NCBI RefSeq assembly: GCF_914767665.1
Contig: NC_059507.1
Location: 2,170,001 to 2,234,000 of the forward strand
DNA length: 64,000 nucleotides
Direction of reading: 5' to 3'
Origin: Harmonia axyridis
Lineage: Eukaryota; Arthropoda; Insecta; Coleoptera; Coccinellidae
Below the pieces are notes generated by a model. That model was not told the DNA's origin. It made no database searches and saw nothing but the letters and a program-made list of their open reading frames with translations. This document shows, in pieces, positions 1-11,837 of this stretch. How positions within the stretch are numbered: position 1 is the stretch's first letter; every line of letters begins with the position of its first letter. The position numbers were made by a program, and so were the translations under genes.

Positions 1-64
1 TTTGGCTTATTTGGCAACAAAACTCCTACCCAGGTTTTTACAATTTTAATAAAATTTAAATATA

Positions 65-923
65 CAGGGAGGGCAAATAAGCGAGGTAAGCGGCTCGTCG
101 ATAGCTTCAGGCGTTCTGGAGTTATGGCCGAAAGAAGACACAATTTAGTTTATCAGTGCATCAGTTGAAGAATATCTTTTTTCGTCCATAACTTCACAAC
201 GCCTGAAGCTACCGCTTTGCGACCTATTGCTTTTTTCATACAAATTTGATGGGATTTCTGTTTCTGTCAGCACCTAAAGACACAATTTGGTTTTTCGCAG
301 TGCATCAGTTGAAGAATATCTTCTTTCGGCCTTAACTTCAGAACGCCTGAAACTATCGCTTTGCGACCTGTAGGTTTTTTCATGCAAATTTGATGGAATT
401 TCTGCTTCTGTTAAAAAAATCCTATCATTACATTTGAAATTTCGAAGTAAAATGAACAAAACAATGAACTTCTGACTTAGCGCCCTCTATCGGAATCATC
501 AAAAACAAATTTATCATGACTATATTTTGTCCTCAATCAACAAGATATTATCTCTCAGACGAGATCTAATTTGCTCAAAAATGTTGAGCCAAACTGAAGT
601 TACAGGCATTTCAATCAGTCAGATTTCTCCCTTTCCCCTACCCTTATTTGATATCGTAAAATCGAAAGTGATAATTCAAAAAGATAGAGAATTTTCTAAG
701 GATTACAGTGATGATATTTTTTCTTCAACTTCATATGAAACATTTTCGAGTAAAATTCATTTTTCTACTCGACGATAGCTAATACGCCCCCTTTGCGGTA
801 GAGGTATGAACAATTCTCAGTCTGTTCTCTTGTACACTTTAGTGGTAAAATTTTTTACCGCAAGTCTCTACGATGAGTGGATCCTGAGATAAAGCCGCTT
901 ACCTCGCTTATTTGCCCACCCTG
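65..923. mobile_element. Non-autonomous DNA element with 30-bp terminal inverted repeats
   Basis: Positions 65-94 (starting CAGGGAGGGCAAATAAGC) and 894-923 (ending in the complement) are inverted repeats about 30 bp long with one mismatch. Both are flanked by TA (63-64 and 924-925), which fits a TA target duplication of the Tc1/mariner type. The interior has no transposase; the 83-codon ORF at 527-778 resembles nothing I know. Two tandem units of about 140 bp (about 137-278 and 279-415) share the segment CAGTGCATCAGTTGAAGAAT. The element is probably mobilised in trans. Confidence 0.7.
137..415. repeat. Two tandem ~140-bp units inside the TIR element
   Basis: Unit 1 starts with GACACAATTT at 137 and unit 2 with the same word at 279. 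Both continue through CAGTGCATCAGTTGAAGAAT, a CTTTGCGACCT stretch and a CAAATTTGATGG stretch. Divergence is about 10-15 percent by eye. Confidence 0.75.
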
Positions 924-925
924 TA

Positions 926-1270
926 CAAAGTTCGATCCTTTTCACTCTAAACACGTTTCACAGTCAGAGAAAAATTTATTAGAATTATATCAATGCCAGC
1001 GTATCTGAACAGATAACCCAATGATCTCGTTTGATTGGCTGAGAATTGTACACCATGAGGTATGGAAGATTTTTACATTTGCGAAGGGTTATGTATAATA
1101 TTGCATAACTGATAAATAAAAGATTGCCACAAACTTCCTTGGATGAAATAACAAGAAAAAATATGTTAATTAATTCTAAATTGTGTTATTAATATTTATA
1201 AATAATTGAACGACAATGAAGAGGTAGTATGTAGTTTAGGCTTACAATTTTTCTGTATTATACTCAATTC
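926..1270. other. Unassigned AT-rich sequence
   Basis: No ORF, inverted repeat or known repeat family recognised. Confidence 0.5.
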
Positions 1271-1815
1271 ATGGCGAAATATATTTTTCATCAACACTTG
1301 TTGCCAAAAATTTTACTTTTCGTAACATGTAACGAAGTAACAGCTTAAAATATAATGTGATTAGTATAAATCTCATTTTATTCCTGGGGTAAGTAGTGCA
1401 TATCCATCCAGATGGTTTAATTGTATTCATAAACTTGTTGCCTATGACATACTTCAGAAATAATGGATCCCTCGAGTGTTGCTACCAAAAAACAGGTCAT
1501 TGTTCACGAAGTAGTGGCTTTATATGTCCATTAATTAATTCACATGAGATTCATCCTGGAGGGTCCTTCATTTCTATTTTATATCTATATCAGAACCCTC
1601 TAAGAGTTCTGAATTAATCATAATGAACTTGCGGTCGAATATGACATAAATTATGTGATTATTCTGACTAGAAATTCACCAAGACATAGGGAATAATATT
1701 TAAATTTATATAATCGATGTTATAACTTGTATTAAACGGAAAAAGGGGTTCAAAGCATCTGAATATTAGAATTATTCAGCTCTCATCGAATAAACATGTG
1801 CATTTCTCTTTTGAG
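1271..1815. repeat. Left arm of a large inverted repeat
   Basis: This arm reappears in reverse complement at about 4620-5150. The best-conserved part (1396-1665 against 4795-5045) is about 95 percent identical by eye and keeps the same 70-codon open frame, starting at 1396 here and read on the minus strand in the other arm. Conservation falls off towards both arm ends. The arms enclose about 2.8 kb, so this may be a fold-back type element or an inverted duplication. Confidence 0.7.
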
Positions 1816-2739
1816 CGCTCGCCACCGAAAGAATCGCTCTATCATTTTTTCACAATACCTGTAATTTTCAGATTCCTACTCATGAAATATTCTTACAGAT
1901 AAGGTTCGACTAACTGATCCGTCCTCAAATTCAATTCAATTGAAAATTTAAAGGTACGTTCGGATTTTGAATGTTGATTCCGTAAATGGGCAAAATCGCA
2001 CTATAGGGGTTCCGTAAATATGCACATTCAAAATTTATATTTTTTGTTAATTTCTGAATGCAGGTTCAATCGAGATGAAAATATCTTTTTTTTGTAGGCT
2101 ATTCCGTTCGTGGTAAATTTATGTTTTTCATCAATCAAGAGGTATCTATATAATTATCTGAGATGACTATTGCTAGACTAGAAATCGTCATTGCCATCAG
2201 ATACTTTTGTTTTTTCAGAATATAAAAAAGCTGTCGTTTCGTTTCCATGGCTGTAGTGATAAAACGTGGAAATTAAAACAGAAGCTGTAAAAAATTGATG
2301 ACCGCACTTTTTATGAAGGCTTAATGAATGCTGATTGAAAACGAGAATGAAATGAAAATGGTTTCCATTTGCAATGGTTCTTTGTTTCTTCATTCAACAA
2401 CGAAAGAAGTGAATGCAGGGATATTGCATTTTGTATTGTGTAATCAGAAAAATTCGTGTAGGTTTTTTAATCAGAATCATATTTGTGAATGACTTTTTCG
2501 TGTTAATAAAATGGTAGGATTTACCCGGTTTCTAGGCCAAAGGCGTAAGTCACCTAAATTGTAACTGAAAATTTTATGATTAAATGAATGATTTCGATAC
2601 AATCAAGAACCGAGAACAGGAAAATTTTGACATATTGAGATAAGTACTTTATACATCAACGGAATGAAATACATGCTTTTTTCTGAGGTGCGAATCACTG
2701 GGAGAAAGAACATGTGTAAGTATTATACAGGGTGTTCCT
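1816..2739. other. Interior of the inverted-repeat unit, left part
   Basis: AT-rich, with no convincing ORF. It contains TAGGGGTTCCGTAAATATGC at 2004-2023, which recurs exactly in reverse complement at 41707-41726. The CAGGGTGTTCCT just before 2740 may belong to the end of the next element. Confidence 0.4.
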
Positions 2740-3611
2740 CAATGGACTAGTTCAGTGATGTTGATAATACTATATTTGACATGATAGAAATAAAATATAG
2801 AGCAAAACTGATAAATCAGTGAAAACATTTTGAAAATCCATCAATAAATGACTGAGAAATAGATTATTTAAATTTACGTATTTTAGCGCGGAACGTCTTT
2901 GGTCTGTGACGTCACGGCACTTGCCTGTGATCGCTACACCATAAATTACGTTTAAATATTTAGCCGCGCCAAGGCTCTCGCGCCGTTTGTAGTTGTACAG
3001 TGTAGTTTTAACTCGAGTTTTGTTTTTATGTCACCATAATCGAAGAAGGCTTCGTGAAAGGACAAAGTTATTCTTACTCAATAACTAATTTCAAACCAAC
3101 TTACACCTTAGTATTTTTATTATCAGAAATAGACAGCTAGTACTGATAGGTACTCACATCAAAATGATCTTCACACACATATGAAGTAGTTTTAGGTCCA
3201 ATTAAGTCACGCCTCATTAATTTGCACCACTTCTTCCTTTGATTCATGTCATTTGGTACATGAAAAAACAATTTATTGGGGTTTTTAATTGTCGTGCTTG
3301 CACACATAGGCACAATACAATATTTGTAGGATTTTTTTTATTTCAGCCATCGTGTAACGAACAAAACACGACACGAACGGCACAAGTGATTGTACACCAA
3401 TAAATTCGTAAGCACTCTGCGAATACCAGTCGCCTCGTATAAGTGGCGTGACGTCACACACTAGAATATGAAATTATTCTTCCAAGCGCAAATTCAAAGT
3501 CCCATAACTTTTTCATTTCTTGAGATATTTCAATGATTCTTCCACATTTTTGTTTCATTTTACTTAAATTTTTAGAATTTATCCTTAAAAAAAATGAAAA
3601 CTAGTCCATTG
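2740..3611 (-). mobile_element. Short TIR element carrying a THAP exon, copy 1
   Basis: The element ends in perfect 13-bp inverted repeats, CAATGGACTAGTT at 2740 and its complement ending at 3611. A second copy in opposite orientation lies at 29150-30024. Palindromic TGACGTCA sites sit inside each end (2907-2914 and 3449-3456) within a longer inverted motif with CACTT next to it. The minus strand encodes a THAP-type zinc finger exon (about 3355 down to 3165) with its splice donor, but no transposase body. It is therefore a non-autonomous derivative of a THAP-containing transposon (P-like or Kolobok-like; the family is not fixed). Confidence 0.7.
3160..3330 (-). pseudogene. THAP zinc-finger exon remnant
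   Basis: The minus-strand reading contains the THAP signature also seen in copy 2: two cysteines in CIVPMC, a FIHVP segment, KKWC, and a terminal CEDHF (Cys-x2-His) followed by a GT splice donor. THAP domains are sequence-specific C2CH DNA-binding modules found in P-element and Kolobok transposases. The natural ATG is out of frame with the finger because of an indel in a run of A residues. No downstream catalytic exon is present. Confidence 0.55.
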
Positions 3612-4619
3612 CAGGAACAAACGGAAATTAGAGATTCATCGAAAAATTCCTATAAATATGGACTTGCAAACGCTAAATTGGAATATATTTCAATAGGTTT
3701 CAAGTTTTTTCTCCTAGCTCCTGCACATTATTCAACTGTTCGATTGATTTTGTTGCCACTTGTAGAAAGTATAAGATTCTTCGAAAAAAAAACCTAAATA
3801 AAGTTTCTTTGTTTAAGAAATAAAACATATTTTAGGTTGCCTGCAAGTAAAAACACTTTTGAAAGATTGTCGAACAAAATAAAAGAATAACTCAAATTGT
3901 CCGATTCATCGGACAGACCGACAGACGTGCGCGAAACCAAAGTTGTTCAGGATCGGCTGAAACGCTTTTAGCGAGCGGAAATTTGGTAATCCCAAAATTG
4001 ATCACAATGTTTCCTCTCGATAGACTCGCCAGAAATTTATCATCTAATTCAGATATTTACAAGTCATTCACGTTCATCATTAGAGAAATTCAAATCAATT
4101 CAGTATGTGGAACTCGCAATGGCAAAGAAAAAACCTACCATTCGGTAGTCGAAGATGGGAATTCAATATCTCGTAAATTCTCAGCCGGGAAGGATTTGAA
4201 TAACATGAATGTTGGGGATACCTCCAGATCCTGTTCAAATCTCAATGAGATTTCCTATCCAAGCCCAACACCGAAAATTTTAGCTTCTGGAATCTCGGTC
4301 GTAAATGCAGGGAAGATTGGACTTTCATGTCTGGTTCACGACTTCCTAAATGAAAATAGAAAATCCTCTGGTCGTGTTTGCATATACGAAGGGCTATGAC
4401 AAAATCCCTTATGTTGTGTCGTACTCACAATATTGAAAAAAAAGGGAAAATTCAAGAACATGAAAAAGGGAGAGAAGTCTTAGCGTGAAGTAGGGAGTTA
4501 TGTACCATTCAGAGGTAATTAAGGACGCAATTTGCTCAAGAATGATCATGTTGTCAAAGCTGCGTTCGTACTTTTTTATATTTTTCTTGAATTTTGTTAT
4601 TTTGCTGGGAGGGGAGTTG
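3612..4619. other. Interior of the inverted-repeat unit, right part
   Basis: It holds one 138-codon ORF (3983-4399, plus strand) with no recognisable domain, signal peptide or membrane segment. I treat that ORF as probable chance. No other structure is seen. Confidence 0.4.
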
Positions 4620-5150
4620 GCTCGAAGTGGAAATATAAAATGACAAGTTTATTTGATGGAAACTAAATAATTCTACCGTTCAGATGCTTTGAACAAATTT
4701 TCCCTGCTATATTAGTTATAACATGAATTATATAAATGGTTGAAATATTATTCGTAACGGCTTAGTTTATTTCTGTTCAAAATAATCACATAATTTATGT
4801 CATATTCGACCGCAAGTTCATTATGATTAATTCAGGACTCTTGGAGGGTTCTGATATAGATATAAAATAGAAATGAAGGACCCTCCAGGATGAATCTCAT
4901 GTGAATTAATTAATGGACATATAAAGCCACTACTTCGTGAACAATGACCTCTTTTTTGGTAGCAACACTCGAGGGATCCATTATTTCTGAAGTATGTCAT
5001 AGGCAACAAGTTTATGAATACAATTAAACCATCTGGATATGCCACTAACTTTAGAATAAAATAAAATTTGAACTGACTACATTGTATTTCAATCTGATAT
5101 TCGTAACTAGTTACGAAAAGTAAGATATTTCGCAAATGCTGATGAAAAAT
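4620..5150. repeat. Right arm of a large inverted repeat
   Basis: Reverse-complement partner of 1271-1815. It keeps the same frame as a 102-codon minus-strand ORF (4827-5135) sharing DGLIVFINLLPMTYFRNNGS with the left arm. No target duplication could be recognised outside the arms. Confidence 0.7.
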
Positions 5151-5470
5151 ATCACAGATTTTATGTTAAAAGGGGAAATTGAAATGAAAGGAAAAGTTCA
5201 AGGACAGATCCTTCAAGGAGATGCGCTTCTCTTTGAGGGATGTGTCCCCGAATTTTTCCACAGATTGGATCAGTAGAATTAAGTAAGTTTGATTTTCATC
5301 AATAAATCCTATAATTTGAGTGAATAAGTTTATAAGAATTATTTATCACCGAAATATATTGAAAATTATTGAATACCTTGTGAATGAATATTTTATTCTC
5401 TATTATTGAACTTTTTTGAATGCATAATTTAACTATTAATGAATATATCAAATATAAATCTGCTGTAATA
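5151..5470. other. Unassigned AT-rich sequence
   Basis: No ORF or repeat recognised. It ends in TA at the insertion site of the next element. Confidence 0.5.
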
Positions 5471-6327
5471 AAGGGTGTTTTTTTTAGAGCTATAGAACTT
5501 TAAACTGCAATAAAACAACGATGGATTATTCGATTGACATGAATTTTATTTATCCGCAAGATAATCTTGTGGCATTACATTTTAAATATGATTTCTGGCA
5601 TATGACCGCCATGGCTGGCTCGGATGTAGTCCAATCTGGACGTCCAATTTTCGATGACTTTTTCCAACATTTGTGGCCGTATAACGGCAATAACACGGCG
5701 AATGTTGTCTTCCATGACTTTACATAGCCCCACAGAAAGTAGTCTAGCGGTGTTAAATCACAAGATCTTGGAGACATATTCGCAGGTCCAAAACGTGAAA
5801 TTATGCGGTCACCAAACGTGTCTTTCATAAAATCGATTGTGGCACGAGCTGTGTGACATGTTGCGCCGTCTTGTTGGAACCACAGCTGTACATCATGGTT
5901 GTTCAATTCAGGAATGAAAAAGTTAGTAATCATGGCTCTATACCGATCACCATTGACTGTAACGTTCTGGCCATCATCGTTTTGGAAGAAGTACGGATCA
6001 ATGATTCCACCAGCCCATAAAGCGCACCAGTCAGTTTTTCTGGATGTAACGGTGTTTCGACATACACTTGAGGATTAGTTTCACTCCAAATGCGGCAGTT
6101 TTGTTTGTTGACGTAGCCATTCAACCAGAAGTGCGCTTCATCGCTAAACAAAATAAAATGGACGTAGTGCGCGATACGTATTCCGCACAGAACCATTATT
6201 TTCGAAATGAAATTGCACTATTTGCCAAACTAAACTGAGAATAAATCACTTGACAGCTGTTGAATCGGTCGCCATCTTGACCAGTAATGCTTACTTGAAG
6301 TTCTATACCTCGAAAAAAAACACCCGT
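5471..6327 (-). mobile_element. DD41D Tc1/mariner deletion derivative, copy A
   Basis: Both ends are present: AAGGGTGTTTTTTTT at 5471 and the complement of ACGGGTGTTTTTTTT ending at 6327. The flanks are TA on one side and CA on the other. The catalytic region is readable on the minus strand but split by a frameshift near 6030 (ORFs 5930-6196 and 5550-5933). It has the common internal deletion plus a further small 5' deletion that removes the region of the transposase start codon. It is dead as a protein source. Confidence 0.9.
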
Positions 6328-6942
6328 CAGTTGAGAATGAGTAACTTTCAAATAAGTGCACTATTAATGAGAAAAATTTGGAAATCTCTCAGTGTGTGAA
6401 ACTCAGATATTCCCACACGAGTCGTTCACGGATTTGTCACAGAATTAGAGAAAATCTATTTCCGATTCTCAAAGAAAAACAAACGATGAATAATCTCACC
6501 GGCAAAAATTATCTTTCTCTTGAACAGGTGATCTTTCAACCGCCGATAAAGGCGGAAGTAAGACATGGAGGAAGACAGAATTGGAGCATCCGTAGAATAC
6601 GGGAAATATTTATCAATTCCCCGTCCTCCCACTAACCTAAGGCATAATCACTTTTCAAGTCGCGTCCAAGATCTCGGATCTATCGCAATATAAATGCCTG
6701 GGTTTCCCCATTGCTACATGACGCGATCAATTTTGCCAGCAGACTACTTCACAAAAACGCGTGATGTATCACCTGAGGTCGCAGAGGCCAAACTATTGAC
6801 AGAAATTGGAAATAGATCGAATATTGGCCTTTTATCAGTCGTCTTTCTTGTCACTCGTATCGAATGTCTGTTTGTCGCAGTTTTCGTGAAAGAGGGCGAA
6901 ATACACTTCGGAATCAATTGGGAGCGGCTTCCATTCCAGTTT
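6328..6942. other. Unassigned sequence
   Basis: Two short ORFs (6378-6635 and 6694-6996) have no family resemblance. No repeat recognised. Confidence 0.4.
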
Positions 6943-7930
6943 GGGATAACGTTTCAAACCTGGAAAACTCACAATGAGTTCACAAGAATTTCTTAGGAAT
7001 GTGAGTTTGAAAAAAAGGACTTTGTGTATGTAGTATTGAAAACTCAGAGAGAGAGGCACAAGTATCGACTTATATGAACCTAAAATGAGGATCTCTATAT
7101 CCCTAAGAAGTGAGCCCTCTATATTGTAAACCGAGATACTAGCGGTCTAAACGTTTGCTCAAGGGTTTCTCAAAAGAAATCTCAAAGAGGCGCGCATTTA
7201 GATCACTACGGACAGCCAAGTCACGCTAAGGTAATAACGGGTGTTTTTTTTTCGAGGTATATAACTTTAAGTGAAGCTAATCCGTTTGTTGACCGCCTCA
7301 TTTCAAGTTTTGGACCTGTGAATTGGCCTCCAAGATCTTGTGATTTAACACCGCTAGACTACTTTCTGTGGGGCTATGTGAAGTCATTTGTCTATGCGGA
7401 TAAGCCACAAACCCTTTACCATTTGGGAGACAACATTCGCCGTGTTATTGCCGATATACGGCCACAAATGTTGGAAAAAATCATCGAAAATTGGACGTCC
7501 AGATTGGACTACATCCGAGCCAGCCGTGGCGGTCATATGCCAGAAATCATATTTAAAATGTAATGCCACAAGATTATCTTGCGAATAAATAAAATTCATG
7601 TCAATCGAATAATCCATCGTTGTGTTATTGCAATTTAAAGTTCTATAGATCTAAAAAAAAACTTTTTACCATAGAGCAAATGGCCAAAGGCAATTAATTT
7701 ATTGCCTCTGACCTCTCTACTATGGGTACCGAGGCATTGTGGTATTTGGAATAACATTTCGAACGAAGAATTTCTTAGGAATGTAAGTTTGAAAAAAAAG
7801 CACTTTGGGTATCTAGTATTGAAAGCTCAGAGAGAGGCATAGATGTTGACGTATATGGACCTGAAACGAGGATCTCAAGATCCATAGGAAGTGAGCCCTC
7901 TATCTTGTAAACCGATATACTAGATGCCAC
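6943..7930 (+). pseudogene. RNase H-type LINE fragment, duplicated and interrupted
   Basis: Sequence around 7090-7236 and 7667-7750 is homologous at DNA level to the RNase H coding region at 61140-61410 (shared blocks include GGACAGCCAA and CTACTATGGGTACC). DD41D copy B sits in the middle and splits it. A block of about 190 bp at 6943-7145 is repeated directly at 7748-7930. All frames are broken. Confidence 0.65.
7237..7666 (+). mobile_element. DD41D Tc1/mariner, heavily deleted copy B
   Basis: The left end ACGGGTGTTTTTTTTTCGAGG at 7237 follows TA (7235-7236). The right end is eroded (CACCC has become ACTTTT) and is followed by TA at 7667-7668. The interior jumps from the 5' leader to the last quarter of the transposase, leaving an 81-codon frame (7318-7563) that covers only the third catalytic Asp (TPLDYFLWGY) and the C-terminus. 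Confidence 0.88.
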
Positions 7931-8450
7931 ACGTCCTCAAGCACAGAAACCTCGTGGACCTGATTTCCATCTGTGAATCGTTGCTGAATCACCACAGTTA
8001 CCATTTATGAAGAGAATAGTGCATTTCTCTACATATTTCTTGCAGTCGATTTGTCTTCGTCTCTTAATCTTCCTTGTTGTCAACCTTCCACTTCTCCATC
8101 TTCAATCATTTCCTCATTGCACTTTGCAAAATGGACAGTGAGCAAGCTAGGATTGATGGCCAGGAATGTGTTGCTTTGTGTTTGGTGGGACTTGCAGGGA
8201 ATACTTCTCTATGAGCTGCTCCCCTATGGTCAAACACTCAATTCTGCTCTCTATTGTGAACAACTCAACCGTTTGAAGCTGGCAGTCGAACAGAATCGGC
8301 CATCATCGGTGAATAGGAGAGGAATCCTGTTTCATCAAGATAAAACCAGATCATACATATCTTTGATGGCGAGCCAGAAGCTCCAGATTGGATGTTCTTC
8401 TACATCCAACTTATAGTCCAGACCAGGCACCATGTTCCTGTCTATGGCTT
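7925..8450 (+). pseudogene. Decayed mariner transposase fragment
   Basis: The reading at 7930-8010 gives VDLISICESLLNHH, a mariner linker motif. The ORF at 8051-8416 contains ARNVLLCVWWDLQGILLYEL, YGQTLNSALYCEQLNRLK and GILFHQD, which match the region around the second catalytic Asp of mariner transposases. The N-terminal helix-turn-helix and the C-terminus are missing, and at least two frame changes are needed. No terminal repeats were found. Confidence 0.75.
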
Positions 8451-9394
8451 AGGGGTACAAATTTAGCCTCAATAGAATCAATTTTTTTACAATGAGTATA
8501 AGGTGGATTCTCGTTGGCATTATGTTACGGTGAATATTTGATTCAATTTGAATGAGTGTAACACTTTTTATAAAGCTTCCTTTGTCCCCTTGGAAGCAGA
8601 ATTACCCAAATTGCAGAGATGTCAATTATCTCCAACTTAGCGTTGTCTTACTGGTCACCAAATACCCTAAAGACAATCAAATATTTCCCGACATAGAATG
8701 TTGAAACCGTACCGAAAAGAAGACATTTTCACCTTTATGTCCTATCATTGTAGAGACCAACAGCCTATCTCTCATTACCCTTGTTGGGAATCTGACTGCT
8801 TGAATTCTTCCCTGCTCATTATCTCTCATAAATATTGAAGAATTACTTGACAGAGGGAGCTACGATGTACACGTCACGTCATTCCGGATTCTGTCTCAGA
8901 GGTAGGGATTCTTAGGAATTAGAAAAGTCAGGAAATAATTAAATACCTAACTGGAGACAAATGGGTTCCGTTCGGTGGAATGTTTGAATTCATCTCTTGA
9001 ATTTTATGAAATTGAATGCCTTCTCGAGGATTGGAAATAATTTCACAGGTCTTAAATGGAAGTTATCCACGTTCAATTTTTGATATTATATGGAAAGAGT
9101 TTGATATCTGAATGAGGGGCTGAGTATTCGGAATAGCAAACAGTTTGATCCGACCCTTCGGAAAATTCGCTAGGAATATGGCTAGGATAACAATGAATAC
9201 ATTATTTTAACCTTCAACTCTTAGTAGTTTTGGTGTCCTAATTTTTGAACGGATATATCCCAATACTAATTTTTTTTAATTTCATTCGGGGACAAATGAA
9301 TTGTTTCAAATATTTCTTACCGGCAGAAATGCTCTGCATTCGCAGAAAGATGAAAATCAGAATTGTTGATTAGAAATTCGGTGATTACGACATA
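8451..9394. other. Unassigned sequence
   Basis: No ORF above background and no repeat recognised over about 940 bp. Confidence 0.45.
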
Positions 9395-10307
9395 ACGGGT
9401 GTTTCTTTTCGAGGTATATAACTTTAAGTTGGCATTACTGTTCAAGATGGCGACCGATTTAACAGCTGTCAAGTGATTTATTCTAAGTTTGGTTTGGCAA
9501 TTCATCATGAATAAACTCACGCCTGAATAACGTTTGCAAATAGTGCAATTTTATTTCGAAAATAATGGTTCTGTGCGGAATACGTATCGCGCACTACGTC
9601 CATTTTATTTTGGTTAGCGATGAAGCGCACTTCTGGTTGAATGGCTACGTCAACAAGTAAAACTGCCGCATTTGGAGTGAAGCTAATCCTCAAGTGTATG
9701 TCAAAACACCGTAACATCCAGAAAAACTGACTGTTTGGTGCGCTTTATGGGCTGGTGGAATCATTGGTCCGTACTTCTTCAAAAACGATGATGGCCAGAA
9801 CGTTACAGTCAATGGTGATCGGTATAGAGCCATGATTACTAACTTTTTCATTCCTGAATTGAACAACCATGATGTACAGGATCTGTGGTTCCAACAAGAC
9901 GGCACAACATGTCACACAGATTTATTGAAAGACACGCCTAATTTCACGTTTTGGACCTGTGAATTGGCCTCCAAGATCTTGTGATTTAACACCGCTAGAC
10001 TACTTTCTGTGGGGCTATGTGAAGTCATTGGTCTATGCGGATAAGCCACAAACCCTTGACCATTTGGAAAACAACATTCGTCGTGTTATTGCCGATATAC
10101 GGCCACAAATGTAGGAAAAAGTCATCGAATATTGGAGGTCCAGATTGGACTACATCCGAGCCAGCCGTGGCGGTCATATGCCAGAAATCATATTTAAAAT
10201 GTAATGCCACAAGATTATCTTGCGGGTTAATAAAATTCATGTCAATCGAATAATCCATCGTTGTTTTATTGCAGTTTAAAGTTCTATAGCTCTAAAAAAA
10301 CACCCTT
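9395..10307 (+). mobile_element. DD41D Tc1/mariner deletion derivative, copy C
   Basis: 913 bp with both ends and TA on both sides (9393-9394 and 10308-10309). It has the shared deletion junction (about 9600-9625). The transposase is broken by several stops (CCTGAATAACG near the N-terminus, CAAGTAA near 9657, CCGTAAC near 9711) and by small deletions around 9918-9945. Confidence 0.93.
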
Positions 10308-10919
10308 TACAAAGCTCGCATAACTTTGAAATACTCAAATGAAATGGCTCACTAACCGTTTAATATTGTGTATGACGCCAGGATTAAATTGAGTAATCAG
10401 AAATTCCAGTTAGTTTCTGGGGATCCACAATCAATGAATCTGAATTATATTTAATTTTATGTACCTGCTATTCCGAGCATGATTGATTGTAGACAGACCC
10501 GCAAGATTTTGCTGTTCTGTTTCATATGACCTCGAATTAAAATGAGAACCGACAGCTGATTTCGTTTTTTCAGAATGATGTTTTATAAATATTTATGTTA
10601 ATGGTGAATGAAATTTCCTCTCACGCCATCAGAATAAAGGGGAAATAAGAAAACATGTATAGGATGCCATCAGGGCAGCTGTCACTTTTGAAGCTGTCAT
10701 CTTTTGACATTTGACAAGTAAAAACCACGCCATTACTAAAGATCTTCAACCATGTATTGAAATTGTTAAAATTCATTACTAAATGGTGAAAATTTTGCTA
10801 TCGTCATTCGCAGAATTTAAGTACTTTTGGGTTGTCATGAAGCACCTTCTCGACCGGCAATAGTGAAGCTGGTCAAAAAATTTGAGTTGATAGACCAAGG
10901 ACAAGGGGTATATGTAGTA
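10308..10919. other. Unassigned sequence
   Basis: No ORF or known repeat recognised. Confidence 0.45.
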
Positions 10920-11837
10920 AAGGGTGTTTTTTTAGAGCTATAGAACTTTAAATTGCAATAAAACAACGATGGATTCTTCGATTGACATGAATTTTATTCA
11001 TCCGCAAGATAATCTTGTGGCATTACATTTTAAATATGATTTCCGGCATATGACCGCCACGTCTGGCTCGGATGTAGTCCAATCTGGACGTCCAATTTTC
11101 GATTACTTTTTCCAACATTTGTGGCCGTATATCGGCAATAACACGGCGAATGTTGTCTTCCAAATGGTCAAGGGTTTGTGGCTTATCCGCATAGACCAAT
11201 GACTTTACATAGCCCCACAGAAAGTAGTCTAGCGGTGTTAAATCACAAGATCTTGGCGGCCAATTCACAGGTCCAAAACGTGAAATTAGGCGGTCACCAA
11301 ACGTGTCTTTCAATAAATCGATTGTGGCACGAGCTGTGTGACATGTTTCGCCGTCTTATTGGAAGCACAGCTCCTGGACATCATGGTTATTCAATTCAGG
11401 AATGAAAAAGTTAGTAATCATGGCTCTATGATCACCATTGACTGAAACGTTCTGGCCATCATCGTTTTTGAAGAAGTACGGACCAATGATTCCACCAGCC
11501 CATAAAGCGCACCAAACAGTCAGTTTTTCTGGATGTAACAGTGTTTCGACATACACTTGAGGATTAGCTTCACTCCAAATGCGTCAGTTTTGTTTGTTGA
11601 CGTAGCCATTCAACCAGAAGTGCGCTTCATCTCTAAACAAAATAAAATGGACGTAGTGCGCGATACGTATTCCGCACAGAACCATTATTTTCGAAATAAA
11701 ATTGCACTATTTGCAAGCGTTGTTCAGGCGTGAGTCTATTCATGATGAAGTGCCAAACCAAACTGAGAATAAATTACTTGACAGCTGTTAAATCGGTCGC
11801 CATCTTGAACAGTAATGCCAACTTGAAGTTGAAAAAA
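10920..11837 (-). mobile_element. DD41D Tc1/mariner deletion derivative, copy D
   Basis: The right terminus AAGGGTGTTTTTTT at 10920 follows TA. The opposite terminus is damaged: the ATATACCTCG and ACACCC parts of the inverted repeat are missing near 11830. The C-terminal half is open on the minus strand (11023-11313) and an adjacent frame covers 11356-11556. The shared deletion junction is present near 11640. Confidence 0.88.

Noticed and set aside
2728..2740. CAGGGTGTTCCT as the true outer end of THAP element copy 1
   Set aside because: The right side gives only AGGAACA with an extra base, and copy 2 lacks the motif on either side. The boundary at CAATGGACTAGTT is better supported.
3983..4399. 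138-codon ORF inside the inverted-repeat unit
   Set aside because: No domain, no splice context and no second copy to test the frame. Length is within chance for this composition.
5521..5727. Recurring antisense frame MDYSIDMNFIYPQDNLVALH in many copies
   Set aside because: It is the reverse complement of the DD41D transposase C-terminus and repeats only because the element does.
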